In this document: in pieces, positions 1 through 7,268 of the stretch
How the letters are laid out: every line of letters begins with the position of its first letter
Numbering within the stretch: the first letter of the stretch is position 1
Assembly: GCA_046727955.1 (NCBI GenBank)
Contig: JBKPDO010000382.1
Span: 1-34,883 of the forward strand
Source of the DNA: DASVXQ01 sp046727955
Lineage (GTDB): Bacteria > Actinomycetota > CALGFH01
Direction of reading: 5' to 3'
DNA length: 34,883 bases
Notes under the pieces: model-generated
Database searches by the model: none
What the model saw: the letters and a program-made list of their open reading frames with translations, nothing else
What the model was told of the DNA's origin: nothing
Position numbers and translations under genes: made by a program

Positions 1-24
1 CAGGCCGGGGAGGCGGCGCGATGA
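1..24 (+). CDS. C-terminal tail of an upstream gene, probably the ABC transporter ATPase (partial)
   Basis: Reading in the frame that ends with TGA at 22-24 gives the open tail QAGEAAR. Its stop overlaps the ATG of the next gene as ATGA, a typical translational-coupling arrangement. The next gene is an ABC-2 permease, so the most likely identity is the partner ATP-binding protein. That is inferred from position only, since seven residues cannot identify a family. Confidence 0.4.
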   Translation, partial: QAGEAAR

Positions 25-1610
25 CCAGCGGCATCATCACGCCGGACCGCGCGGCCATGCCGGCCGGCCGCGACGGCTTCGCGCAGCTGCTGCGCGCGGA
101 GTGGACCAAGTTCCGCACCGTCCGCGGCTGGGTCATCGGCATGGTCGTCGCCGCATTGGTGATCGTGGGTCTCGGGCTGCTCCCCGGCATGCAGGGTTCG
201 TGCGGGCAGCGCGGCCCGGCATCGGCCTGCGCCCTTCCGGTCGGGCCCGGCGGGCAGGAGGTGACCGACAGCTTCTACTTCGTGCACCAGCGGCTGGCCG
301 GCGACGGCAGCATCACCGTCCGGGTGACCTCGCTGACCGGCCTGCTCCCACAACCGGTAAACGGCGGGATCTCGGCCGATCAGGGCCCACACGAGGGCAT
401 GCGCCCCGGTCTGGCGCCGTGGTCCAAGGCCGGGCTCATCATCAAAGCGAGCACCCGGCAGGGATCGGCCTACGCCGCGGTCATGGTCACCGGCGGCCAC
501 GGGGTGCGGATGCAGTACAACTTCTCCCACGACACCGCCGGCAGCCCCGGCGGCGTCTCCGCGGTATCCCCGCGCTGGCTGCGGCTCACCCGCACCGGTG
601 ACACCATCACCGGTGACGAGTCGGCCGACGGCACGCACTGGGCTAAGGTCGGCACGGCTCACCTGGCCGGGCTGCCTTCGACGGTGCAGGCCGGGCTGTT
701 CGCCACCTCCCCGCAGTACACGCAGGCGATCCAGTCGTTCGGCCTGTCGGGCTCGGCGGGCGGCCCTACCCAGGCCACCGCTGCTTTCGACCACCTCGGT
801 CGTCAGGGCACCTGGCCCAGCCAGGCATGGACCGGCGAGAACATCGGCGGCCCCGGCGACGCGACCGCGCTGCAACGCGGCGGGTTCGACCAGGCCGGCG
901 GCGGGTTTACCGTGACCGGATCCGGCGACATCGCGCCGGCCGTGGCCGGAGCAGCGGGCCTCGGCACCACCATCACCCAAACCCTCGTGGGCACGTTCGC
1001 CGGGCTGATCGTGGTGGTCGTCGTGGGCGTCATGTTCATCACCGCCGAGTACCGGCGGGGCCTGATCCGCACCACCCTGGCCGCCAGCCCCCGCCGCGGC
1101 CGGGTGCTGGTGGCCAAGGTCATCGTCATCGGCGCCGTCACCTACCTGACCGGACTGGCCGCCGCCGCCGTCGTGGTCACCGGAGGCCAGCGGATACTGC
1201 GCGGCAACGGGGTCTACGTCCACCCGGCGACAACACTCACCGAGTTGCGCGTGGTGGCCGGAACCGCGGCGCTGCTGGCCGTCGCCGCCGTCCTCGCCCT
1301 CGCCATCGGCACGGTGCTGCGGCGCAGCGCCGGGGCGGTCACCGCCGTCATCGTGGTGATCGTCCTGCCGTACCTGCTCGCCGTCTCCGTCCTGCCCGCC
1401 GGCGCTGCGCAGTGGCTGCTGCGGGTCACCCCGGCCGCCGCCCTCGCCATCCAGCAGGGCACGCCGCAGTACCCCCAAGTCGACAACATCTACACCCCGG
1501 CCAACGGCTACTACCCGCTGGCGCCGTGGGCCGGCTTCGCGGTGCTGTGCGCCTGGGCCGCGCTCGCCCTGGGCCTGGCCGTGGTCCTGCTGCGCCGGCG
1601 GGACGCATGA
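21..1610 (+). CDS. ABC-2 type transporter permease with a large extracytoplasmic LamG/DUF1349-like domain
   Basis: The product is 529 aa. The N-terminus has the LRAEWTKFRTVRGW signature common to actinobacterial ABC-2 permeases, followed by TM1 at about residues 35-57. About 250 mostly hydrophilic residues follow (about 60-310), containing SITVRV, WSKAGLIIKAS and QAGLFATSP, a pattern typical of concanavalin-like DUF1349 beta-sandwich domains. The rest has about five hydrophobic segments (about 315-345, 365-390, 410-430, 440-465, 505-525), including the FITAEYRRGLIRTTL segment usual before the second helix. It should form the membrane part of an exporter, with the sandwich domain outside the cell perhaps binding a polysaccharide or other ligand. 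The start is an ATG with GGGGAGG 8 bases upstream. The downstream partner overlaps by ATGA but is truncated. Confidence 0.8.
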   Translation: MTSGIITPDRAAMPAGRDGFAQLLRAEWTKFRTVRGWVIGMVVAALVIVGLGLLPGMQGSCGQRGPASACALPVGPGGQEVTDSFYFVHQRLAGDGSITVRVTSLTGLLPQPVNGGISADQGPHEGMRPGLAPWSKAGLIIKASTRQGSAYAAVMVTGGHGVRMQYNFSHDTAGSPGGVSAVSPRWLRLTRTGDTITGDESADGTHWAKVGTAHLAGLPSTVQAGLFATSPQYTQAIQSFGLSGSAGGPTQATAAFDHLGRQGTWPSQAWTGENIGGPGDATALQRGGFDQAGGGFTVTGSGDIAPAVAGAAGLGTTITQTLVGTFAGLIVVVVVGVMFITAEYRRGLIRTTLAASPRRGRVLVAKVIVIGAVTYLTGLAAAAVVVTGGQRILRGNGVYVHPATTLTELRVVAGTAALLAVAAVLALAIGTVLRRSAGAVTAVIVVIVLPYLLAVSVLPAGAAQWLLRVTPAAALAIQQGTPQYPQVDNIYTPANGYYPLAPWAGFAVLCAWAALALGLAVVLLRRRDA

Positions 1611-1677
1611 GGCAGCCGCCACGCGCGCCGCAGGCGAACCTGGTCGGCGCACTGCACGCGGAGTGGACCAAGCCGCG
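1607..1677 (+). pseudogene. Truncated second ABC-2 permease (N-terminal 23 codons only)
   Basis: An ATG at 1607 overlaps the preceding stop (ATGA) and encodes MRQPPRAPQANLVGALHAEW followed by TK. The LHAEWTK motif matches the LRAEWTKFRTVRG start of the preceding permease. Homology stops after the lysine at about 1671-1673. From there the sequence becomes the antisense of the convergent FAD oxidoreductase, whose stop lies at 1681-1683. The formal reading frame runs on to 1933 but has no membrane segments there. The permease has therefore lost essentially all of its body to a rearrangement, or to an assembly join. The exact breakpoint is uncertain by a few codons. Confidence 0.6.
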
Positions 1678-1680
1678 GTA

Positions 1681-3072
1681 TCAGCGACCGAGCAGCCGGT
1701 CGAGCGCCTTGGCGGCGCGCGAGGTGCGGCCGCTCCTGGCCTCGACCCGGTCGGCCCAGAAGGCGAGCCGCAGCGCCCCGTTCACGCCGAGCCAGCGCAG
1801 CGGCTCCGGCTCCCAAAGCGGGGAGCGGTGGCCCACCCACGGCAGCCGCACCAGCTCGCTGTCGCGCCTCAGGATCAGGTCGGCGAGCGTGCGGCCGGCG
1901 AGGTTGCTGGTGCCGACGCCGTCGCCGACATAGCCGCCGGCCCACGCCAGCCCGGTCGCCCGGTCGAGCCCGACCGAGGCGCACCAGTCGCGCGGGATGC
2001 CGAGCGGCCCGCCCCAGGCATGGGTAATGCGCACCTCGGCCAGCACCGGGAACAGCTCGGCGAGCACCCGCCGCAGGTTGGCGAAGACAGCGGGCTCGCG
2101 GTCGAACTCCGGCCGGACCCTGGAGCCGAAGTGGTAGGGGGCGCCGCGGCCGCCGAAGGCAAGGCGGCCGTCCGCGGTGCGCTGCCCGTAGATGATCACG
2201 TTGCGGTAATCCCCGAAGGTCTCCCTGCGGGCGAGCCCGATCGCCTCCCACTGCTCCGGCCGCAGCGGCTCGGTCGCGATCATCAGCGAGAACACCGGGG
2301 CGATCGCGCGGCGCAGCCCTGGCAGGCGCGGGCTGTAGCCCTCGGTGGCCCTGACCACGTGCGCGGCGCGGACCAGGCCGGCGGCGGTGCGCGCCGCGCC
2401 CGGCGAGATCGACTCGACCTCGGTGCCCTCCAGCACCCGCACCCCGCGCCGCTCGACCGCCTCTGCCAGCCCGCGGACCAGGCGAGACGGATGGATGGCC
2501 GCGCAGTGCGGTGTGTAGGTGCCGCCGAGCACCTCGGTCGCGGCCAGCACCGAGCGCGCCTCGCTCGCGCCGAGCAGGCGCAGGTCGTCCTCGCCAAGGC
2601 CGAGCGAGCGGGCCTCCCGCACCTCCTCCTCGGCCCGGCGGAGCTGCAGCGGCGAGCGGGCCAGCAGCACCGTGCCGCCCTTGCTCCAGTGGCAGTCGAT
2701 CCCCTCGGCCGCGACGACCCTGCCGACCTCGTCCACGGTGGCCTGCATAGCGCGCTGCATGGCGGTGGTCGCCTCCCGCCCGGCCATGCGGGTGAGCTTA
2801 TGGGCACTCGTGGGGAACAGCGCGGAGCACCAGCCGCCGTTGCGGCCGGAGGCGCCGAAGCCCGCCGTCTCGCGCTCCAGCACGGCGATGCGCAGGTGGG
2901 GGTCGGCGGCGGCCAGGTAATAGGCGGTCCACAGGCCGGTGTAGCCGGCGCCGACGATCGCCACGTCCACGTCGAGGTCGCCAGCGAGCGAGGGGCGCCG
3001 CTCGAGCGGGTCGGGGACGGTGTCGTGCCAGAGCGAAAGCGAGCGGTAGGTGCTGGTCGATCGAGTGGCCAC
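1681..3072 (-). CDS. FAD-dependent oxidoreductase, DAO family (gamma-glutamylputrescine oxidase-like)
   Basis: The product is 463 aa from a GTG at 3072, which follows a GGGGG tract by about 10 bases. An upstream ATG at 3111 is possible, but the Rossmann motif would then start unusually far in. The FAD dinucleotide-binding motif VAIVGAGYTG lies at about residues 37-46, followed by an acidic strand end (LERE) and the GASGRNGGW motif seen in amine and amino-acid oxidases of this family. The C-terminal GLAWAGGYVGDGVGTSNLAG is the second conserved FAD contact. The family oxidises secondary or primary amines with release of H2O2 or transfer to an acceptor; the substrate is not predictable. The gene converges on the broken permease with no terminator between them. 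Confidence 0.85.
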   Translation of the reverse strand: MATRSTSTYRSLSLWHDTVPDPLERRPSLAGDLDVDVAIVGAGYTGLWTAYYLAAADPHLRIAVLERETAGFGASGRNGGWCSALFPTSAHKLTRMAGREATTAMQRAMQATVDEVGRVVAAEGIDCHWSKGGTVLLARSPLQLRRAEEEVREARSLGLGEDDLRLLGASEARSVLAATEVLGGTYTPHCAAIHPSRLVRGLAEAVERRGVRVLEGTEVESISPGAARTAAGLVRAAHVVRATEGYSPRLPGLRRAIAPVFSLMIATEPLRPEQWEAIGLARRETFGDYRNVIIYGQRTADGRLAFGGRGAPYHFGSRVRPEFDREPAVFANLRRVLAELFPVLAEVRITHAWGGPLGIPRDWCASVGLDRATGLAWAGGYVGDGVGTSNLAGRTLADLILRRDSELVRLPWVGHRSPLWEPEPLRWLGVNGALRLAFWADRVEARSGRTSRAAKALDRLLGR

Positions 3073-3229
3073 GCGCCTAGTATCCCCCAGCGGCGAGCCC
3101 CGGGGCAGCATGAAAAGGCCGGCGAGTCGGCCGGCTCGAAACAGGTTCGGGCGCGCTGGACGCCGTGACCGGTCCGGGCGAGGGCTGGCGAGATACCCGG
3201 ACCGGCGGCCGCCTGGTACCCGTGACCGT

Positions 3230-3244
3230 TGGGTTTCAAACCCA
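3230..3244. promoter_or_regulatory. Inverted repeat TGGGTTT-C-AAACCCA, candidate operator
   Basis: There are seven-base perfect arms with a one-base centre. It lies 21 bases upstream of the -35 element of the promoter at 3266-3294, in the divergent region between the FAD oxidoreductase and the signalling operon. Size and placement fit a dimeric regulator site. No regulator is identified. Confidence 0.4.
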
Positions 3245-3265
3245 CGAGAGGTCGAAAGCCTCGCC

Positions 3266-3294
3266 TTGGTGCTCGACCGGTCAGGCCGTAGACT
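3266..3294 (+). promoter_or_regulatory. Candidate housekeeping promoter TTGGTG-N17-TAGACT for the signalling operon
   Basis: A -35 TTGGTG (3266-3271), a 17-base spacer and a -10 TAGACT (3289-3294) match the actinobacterial HrdB/SigA pattern. Transcription would start near 3301 and give a leader of about 295 bases to the kinase at 3597. That leader contains two small hairpins (3374-3391 and 3397-3413) and the inverted-repeat element at 3432-3555. Confidence 0.5.
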
Positions 3295-3373
3295 GTCGTC
3301 CAGGTGAACAAGCAGGGCTGGCTCGTGACCAACGAGGGGTGTCATGGAGCTGGCCCTCGCGCGTCTCCAGGCT

Positions 3374-3413
3374 CCACGCTCGAGGGCGTGGCAGCCGGCG
3401 CGCCCCACGCGCC
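3374..3413 (+). other. Two adjacent hairpins in the leader of the signalling operon
   Basis: CCACGC (3374-3379) pairs with GCGTGG (3386-3391) across a 6-base loop. GGCGCG (3397-3402) pairs with CGCGCC (3408-3413) across a 5-base loop. No T tract follows, so a simple intrinsic terminator is not supported. They may shape the leader RNA or terminate weakly before the downstream element. Confidence 0.35.
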
Positions 3414-3431
3414 AACCGAGCGCCCCGAAGT

Positions 3432-3555
3432 TAGAGCGCCGGTCAAGTAGCTGGTTTGAGGTGATTGGGTGGCCGCTGGGGGCGGCGCGCAGGGCCAGGA
3501 GCTGTACGTATAGTCTGGCGCTGCATGCTGCGCCGCCTACTTGACCGGCGCTCTA
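3432..3555. mobile_element. Short element bounded by perfect 19-bp inverted repeats (MITE-like, TA-flanked)
   Basis: TAGAGCGCCGGTCAAGTAG at 3432-3450 is the exact reverse complement of 3537-3555, with 86 bases between the arms. The outermost TA dinucleotides (3432-3433 and 3554-3555) would be the target duplication of an IS630/Tc1-type insertion, leaving 17-bp terminal repeats on a 120-bp element. Nothing inside is long enough to be a gene. The segment ends 41 bases before the kinase start and contains a TATAGT (3510-3515) that could act as a -10 box. Alternatives are an invertible promoter segment or one long leader hairpin. The inverted repeat is directly visible; the mobile nature is inference. 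Confidence 0.5.
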
Positions 3556-3596
3556 GCGGCAGTTACCGGCAGGACGTGCCCAAGATGGAGCAGTCG

Positions 3597-6500
3597 ATGA
3601 GCACCAGGCAACCGACCAGCAGAGGGTCGGCGATCGAGCGTTCCGCCGCCGACGGCGCCGACGCGACCACCGAGCGGTTCCTCCACGACCTGCTCGCCGC
3701 CCTGACCGCCGCCAAGGCGGGTGAGAGCGCCCGTCTCTCCACCCGCACGCCAGGCCTGGCCGGCGAGGTCGTGCGCGCCTACAACGAGCTGGTCGACCAG
3801 AACACCCGCATGAGCAAGGAGCTGGCGCGGGTGGCCCGTGTGGTCGGCCAGGAGGGCCGCATGACCGAGCGGGTGCAGCTGGGGCCGGTGAGCGGCACCT
3901 GGTCGACCGCTGTCGATGCCGTCAACTCACTGATCGACGACCTGGCACGGCCCACCAACGAGGTGGCGCGGGTCATCTCGGCGGTGGCCCGGGGCGACCT
4001 CACCCACAAGATGGCGCTGACCATCGCCGGCCGCCCTATGAAGGGCGAGTTCCAGCGCATCGGCGAGGTGGTCAACTCCATGGTCGACCAGCTCCGCGCC
4101 TTCGCCGACGAGGTGACGCGGGTGGCGCGTGAGGTGGGCACGGAGGGCAAGCTCGGCGGCCAGGCGATCGTGCCCGGCGTCGCCGGGACCTGGAAGGACC
4201 TCACCGAGCACGTCAACCAGCTAGCCTACAACCTGACCACGCAGGTGCGCAACATCGCCCAGGTGACCACCGCGGTGGCCGGCGGCGACCTGTCGCAGAA
4301 GATCACCGTCGAGGCCCGCGGTGAGGTGGCCGAGCTGAAGGACACCATCAACACGATGGTGGATCAGCTGTCGTCGTTCGCGGACGAGGTGACGCGGGTG
4401 GCGCGTGAGGTGGGCACGGAGGGCAAGCTCGGCGGCCAGGCGTACGTCAAGGGCGTGTCCGGCACCTGGAAGGACCTGACCGACAACGTCAACCAGCTGG
4501 CCGGCAACCTGACCACGCAGGTGCGCAACATCGCCCAGGTCACCACGGCCGTGGCCATGGGCGACCTGTCCCGCAAGATCACCGTCGAGGTGCGCGGCGA
4601 GCTGCTCGAGCTGAAGGACACCATCAACACGATGGTGGATCAGCTGTCGTCGTTCGCGGACGAGGTGACGCGGGTGGCGCGTGAGGTGGGCACGGAGGGC
4701 AAGCTCGGCGGCCAGGCGGAGGTCAAGGGCGTGTCCGGCACCTGGCGCGACCTTACCGACTCGGTCAATTCAATGGCCGACAACCTGACCGACCAGGTGC
4801 GCAACATCGCGCAGGTGACCACCGCGGTGGCCCAGGGCGACCTGTCGCAGAAGATCACCGTCGACGCCCGCGGCGAGATCCTGGAGCTGAAGAACACCAT
4901 CAACAAGATGGTCGACCAGCTCTCCGCCTTCGCCGCCGAGGTGACGCGGGTGGCGCGTGAGGTGGGCACGGAGGGCAAGCTCGGCGGCCAGGCGGAGGTC
5001 GAGGGCGTGTCCGGCACCTGGAAACGGCTCACCGAGAACGTGAACCAGCTGGCCGGCAACCTCACCACGCAGGTGCGGGCCATCGCCGAGGTGGCGACCG
5101 CGGTGACCAAGGGCGACCTGTCGCGCGCCATCGCGGTCGACGCGCCGGGCGAGGTCGGCCACCTCAAGGACAACATCAACCAGATGATCGCCAACCTGCG
5201 CGAGACCACGCTGCAGAACCAGGAGCAGGACTGGCTCAAGTCCAACCTGGCTCGCATCGGCGCCATGCTGCAGGGGCACCGCGACCTCGGCACCGTCTCG
5301 CGGCTGCTGATGTCGGAGCTGCCGCCGCTGGTCGGCGCGCAGTACGGCGCCTTCTTCATGGCGGAGACCGGCGGCGACGAGCCGGTGTACAAGCTGCTCG
5401 CCGGCTACGGGCTGCCGCCGCGCAAGAAGCGTCCGACCGCCTTCGCGGTGGGTGAGGGCCTGGTCGGGCAGGCGGCGCTTGAGCGCAACACGATCCTGGT
5501 GACCGACGTCCCGCCCGGCTACATCCCGATCAGCTCCGGCCTGGGCGAGGCGCTGCCGCTGAACATCGTCGCCCTGCCGGTGCTGTTCGAGGAGGAGCAG
5601 GTCCTCGCCGTCATCGAGCTCGCCTCGTTCCGGCCCTTCACCCCGATCAACGAGGCGTTCCTCGAGCAGATCGTAGAGACGGTCGGCGTGGTGCTGAACA
5701 CCATCATCGCCACGATGCGCACCGAGGAGCTGCTGGAGCAGTCGCAGGGGCTCGCGCAGGAGCTGCAGGCGCGCTCCCGCGAGCTGCAGCGGCAGCAGGA
5801 GGAGCTGCAGCGCACCAACGCCGAGCTGCAGGAGAAGGCCCGCCAGCTGGCCAGGCAGAACCAGGCGATCGAGGTGAAGAACGCCGAGATCGAGCTGGCC
5901 AGGCGCGAGGTCGAGGAGCGGGCCGAGCAGCTCGCGCTCAGCTCGCGCTACAAGTCCGAGTTCCTCGCCAACATGTCCCACGAGCTGCGGACGCCGCTGA
6001 ACAGCCTGCTCATCCTGGCCAAGCTGCTGGCGGAGAACAGCGACGGCAACCTCTCCGAGCGGCAGGTCGAGTTCGCCGGCGGCATCTACGAGGCCGGCAA
6101 CGAGCTGCTGAACCTGATCAACGACATCCTCGACCTGTCCAAGGTCGAGGCCGGCAAGATGGACATCAGCCTCTCGCCGGTACGCGTCAGCGCGTTCTGC
6201 GGGGACCTCGACCAGATGTTCCGGCCGATCGCCGAGCAGCAGTCCCTGGTCTTCGCGGTGGAGATCGCCGACGGCGCGCCCGAGTCGATCGTCGCCGACG
6301 AGCGCCGCGTCCAGCAGGTGCTGAAGAACCTGCTGTCCAACGCCTTCAAGTTCACCGAGGAGGGCTCGGTGGTGCTGAGGGTGGCACCGGTGCCGTCGGG
6401 CACTCGCTTCGCCAGTCCGCGGCTCCGCTCGGCGCCCGGGGTGATCGGGCTGTCGGTGTCGGACACCGGCATCGGCATCTCCAGCGACAAGCTGCTGGTG

Positions 6501-7268
6501 ATCTTCGAGGCGTTCCAGCAGGCCGACGGCACCACCAGCCGCCGCTACGGCGGCACCGGGCTGGGGCTGTCGATCTCCAGGGAGATCGCCCGGCTGCTCG
6601 GCGGCGAGCTCCAGGTCGAGAGCGAGCCGGGCAAGGGCAGCAGCTTCACCCTGCTGCTGCCGACGGTGGCCGAGCAGCCCCCCGGCGACGACGAGGTGGC
6701 TCCGTGGGGATGGGCCGAGCCGCGGCCCGCCGACCACGCCGGTCCCGCCGACGCGGCTGGGGCTGACGCCGAGCCAGCCGCCGCCGAGCTCGCCGCCCCC
6801 GAGCGGGCGGAGGCGGAGCGCCCGGCCAACGGCAACGGCGGGGCGATCACCCTGCCGGAGCCGCCGGCGGCCGACCTGAGCCCGGACGCGACCCTGTCCG
6901 GGAAGCGCGTGCTGATCATCGACGACGACGTGCGCAACGTGTACGCGCTTACCAGCGCTCTGGAGGGTCACGGCATGGAGGCGCTGTACGCCGAGGACGG
7001 CCGCGCCGGCATCGACCTCCTGCAGCGCACGCAAGGGATCCACCTGGTACTGATGGATATCATGATGCCGGGCATGGACGGTTATGAGACGACTCGTGCC
7101 ATCCGCAGGCTGCAGAGCTTCCGGGATCTGCCGATCATCGCCCTGACCGCCAAGGCGATGCGCGGCGACCGGGAGAAGAGCCTGGCGGCGGGCGCCTCGG
7201 ACTACATCACCAAGCCGGTCGACATCGACCAGCTCCTGGAGATGATGCGCGTTTGGCTGTACCGATGA
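3597..7268 (+). CDS. Soluble poly-HAMP hybrid sensor histidine kinase (HAMP array-GAF-HisKA-HATPase-REC)
   Basis: The product is 1223 aa from an ATG at 3597, chosen because GGAG at 3587-3590 sits 6 bases upstream; an in-frame ATG at 3585 is the alternative. There is no signal peptide or membrane helix. Residues about 60-540 are tandem 92-residue units, each a canonical HAMP (NLTTQVRNIAQVTTAVA..GDLS) followed by a divergent HAMP-like half (EVTRVAREVGTEGKLGGQA). Five canonical HAMPs can be counted. Then come a GAF domain (about 550-710), a coiled coil (710-780), HisKA with phospho-acceptor His795 in MSHELRTPLN, HATPase (N box NLLSNAFKF, DTGIGI, GGTGLGLSI), an Ala/Glu/Pro linker (about 1030-1100), and REC with Asp1154 (LVLMDIMMPGMDG) and Lys1206. 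The architecture parallels fungal group III osmosensing kinases. It is the first gene of a signalling operon, coupled to the next gene by ATGA. Confidence 0.9.
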   Translation: MSTRQPTSRGSAIERSAADGADATTERFLHDLLAALTAAKAGESARLSTRTPGLAGEVVRAYNELVDQNTRMSKELARVARVVGQEGRMTERVQLGPVSGTWSTAVDAVNSLIDDLARPTNEVARVISAVARGDLTHKMALTIAGRPMKGEFQRIGEVVNSMVDQLRAFADEVTRVAREVGTEGKLGGQAIVPGVAGTWKDLTEHVNQLAYNLTTQVRNIAQVTTAVAGGDLSQKITVEARGEVAELKDTINTMVDQLSSFADEVTRVAREVGTEGKLGGQAYVKGVSGTWKDLTDNVNQLAGNLTTQVRNIAQVTTAVAMGDLSRKITVEVRGELLELKDTINTMVDQLSSFADEVTRVAREVGTEGKLGGQAEVKGVSGTWRDLTDSVNSMADNLTDQVRNIAQVTTAVAQGDLSQKITVDARGEILELKNTINKMVDQLSAFAAEVTRVAREVGTEGKLGGQAEVEGVSGTWKRLTENVNQLAGNLTTQVRAIAEVATAVTKGDLSRAIAVDAPGEVGHLKDNINQMIANLRETTLQNQEQDWLKSNLARIGAMLQGHRDLGTVSRLLMSELPPLVGAQYGAFFMAETGGDEPVYKLLAGYGLPPRKKRPTAFAVGEGLVGQAALERNTILVTDVPPGYIPISSGLGEALPLNIVALPVLFEEEQVLAVIELASFRPFTPINEAFLEQIVETVGVVLNTIIATMRTEELLEQSQGLAQELQARSRELQRQQEELQRTNAELQEKARQLARQNQAIEVKNAEIELARREVEERAEQLALSSRYKSEFLANMSHELRTPLNSLLILAKLLAENSDGNLSERQVEFAGGIYEAGNELLNLINDILDLSKVEAGKMDISLSPVRVSAFCGDLDQMFRPIAEQQSLVFAVEIADGAPESIVADERRVQQVLKNLLSNAFKFTEEGSVVLRVAPVPSGTRFASPRLRSAPGVIGLSVSDTGIGISSDKLLVIFEAFQQADGTTSRRYGGTGLGLSISREIARLLGGELQVESEPGKGSSFTLLLPTVAEQPPGDDEVAPWGWAEPRPADHAGPADAAGADAEPAAAELAAPERAEAERPANGNGGAITLPEPPAADLSPDATLSGKRVLIIDDDVRNVYALTSALEGHGMEALYAEDGRAGIDLLQRTQGIHLVLMDIMMPGMDGYETTRAIRRLQSFRDLPIIALTAKAMRGDREKSLAAGASDYITKPVDIDQLLEMMRVWLYR
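4107..4994 (+). repeat. Four direct repeats with a 276-bp period inside the HAMP array
   Basis: A block beginning gacgaggtgacgcgggtggc occurs at 4107-4166, 4383-4442 and 4659-4718. A fourth copy (4938-4994, identical from its third base pair onward in the GAGGTGACG core) follows in the same register. The spacing is exactly 276 bp, or 92 codons. Copies two and three share a longer identical tract of 111 bp (4332-4442 and 4608-4718). Identity at synonymous positions exceeds what protein selection needs and suggests recent duplication or gene conversion. Confidence 0.9.

Noticed and set aside
4107..4994. Regularly spaced repeats resembling a CRISPR array
   Set aside because: The repeats are inside a reading frame, the period is 276 bp, and the intervening sequence is conserved HAMP coding sequence, so this is an internal protein repeat.
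4770..7043. 757-codon open frame on the minus strand opposite the hybrid kinase
   Set aside because: It mirrors the codon bias of the real gene, has no ribosome site or recognisable domains, and the plus strand encodes unmistakable HAMP, GAF, kinase and REC motifs. Many other long antisense frames (for example 9059-10723, 8005-9618, 12065-13354, 17604-18965) were dismissed for the same reason.
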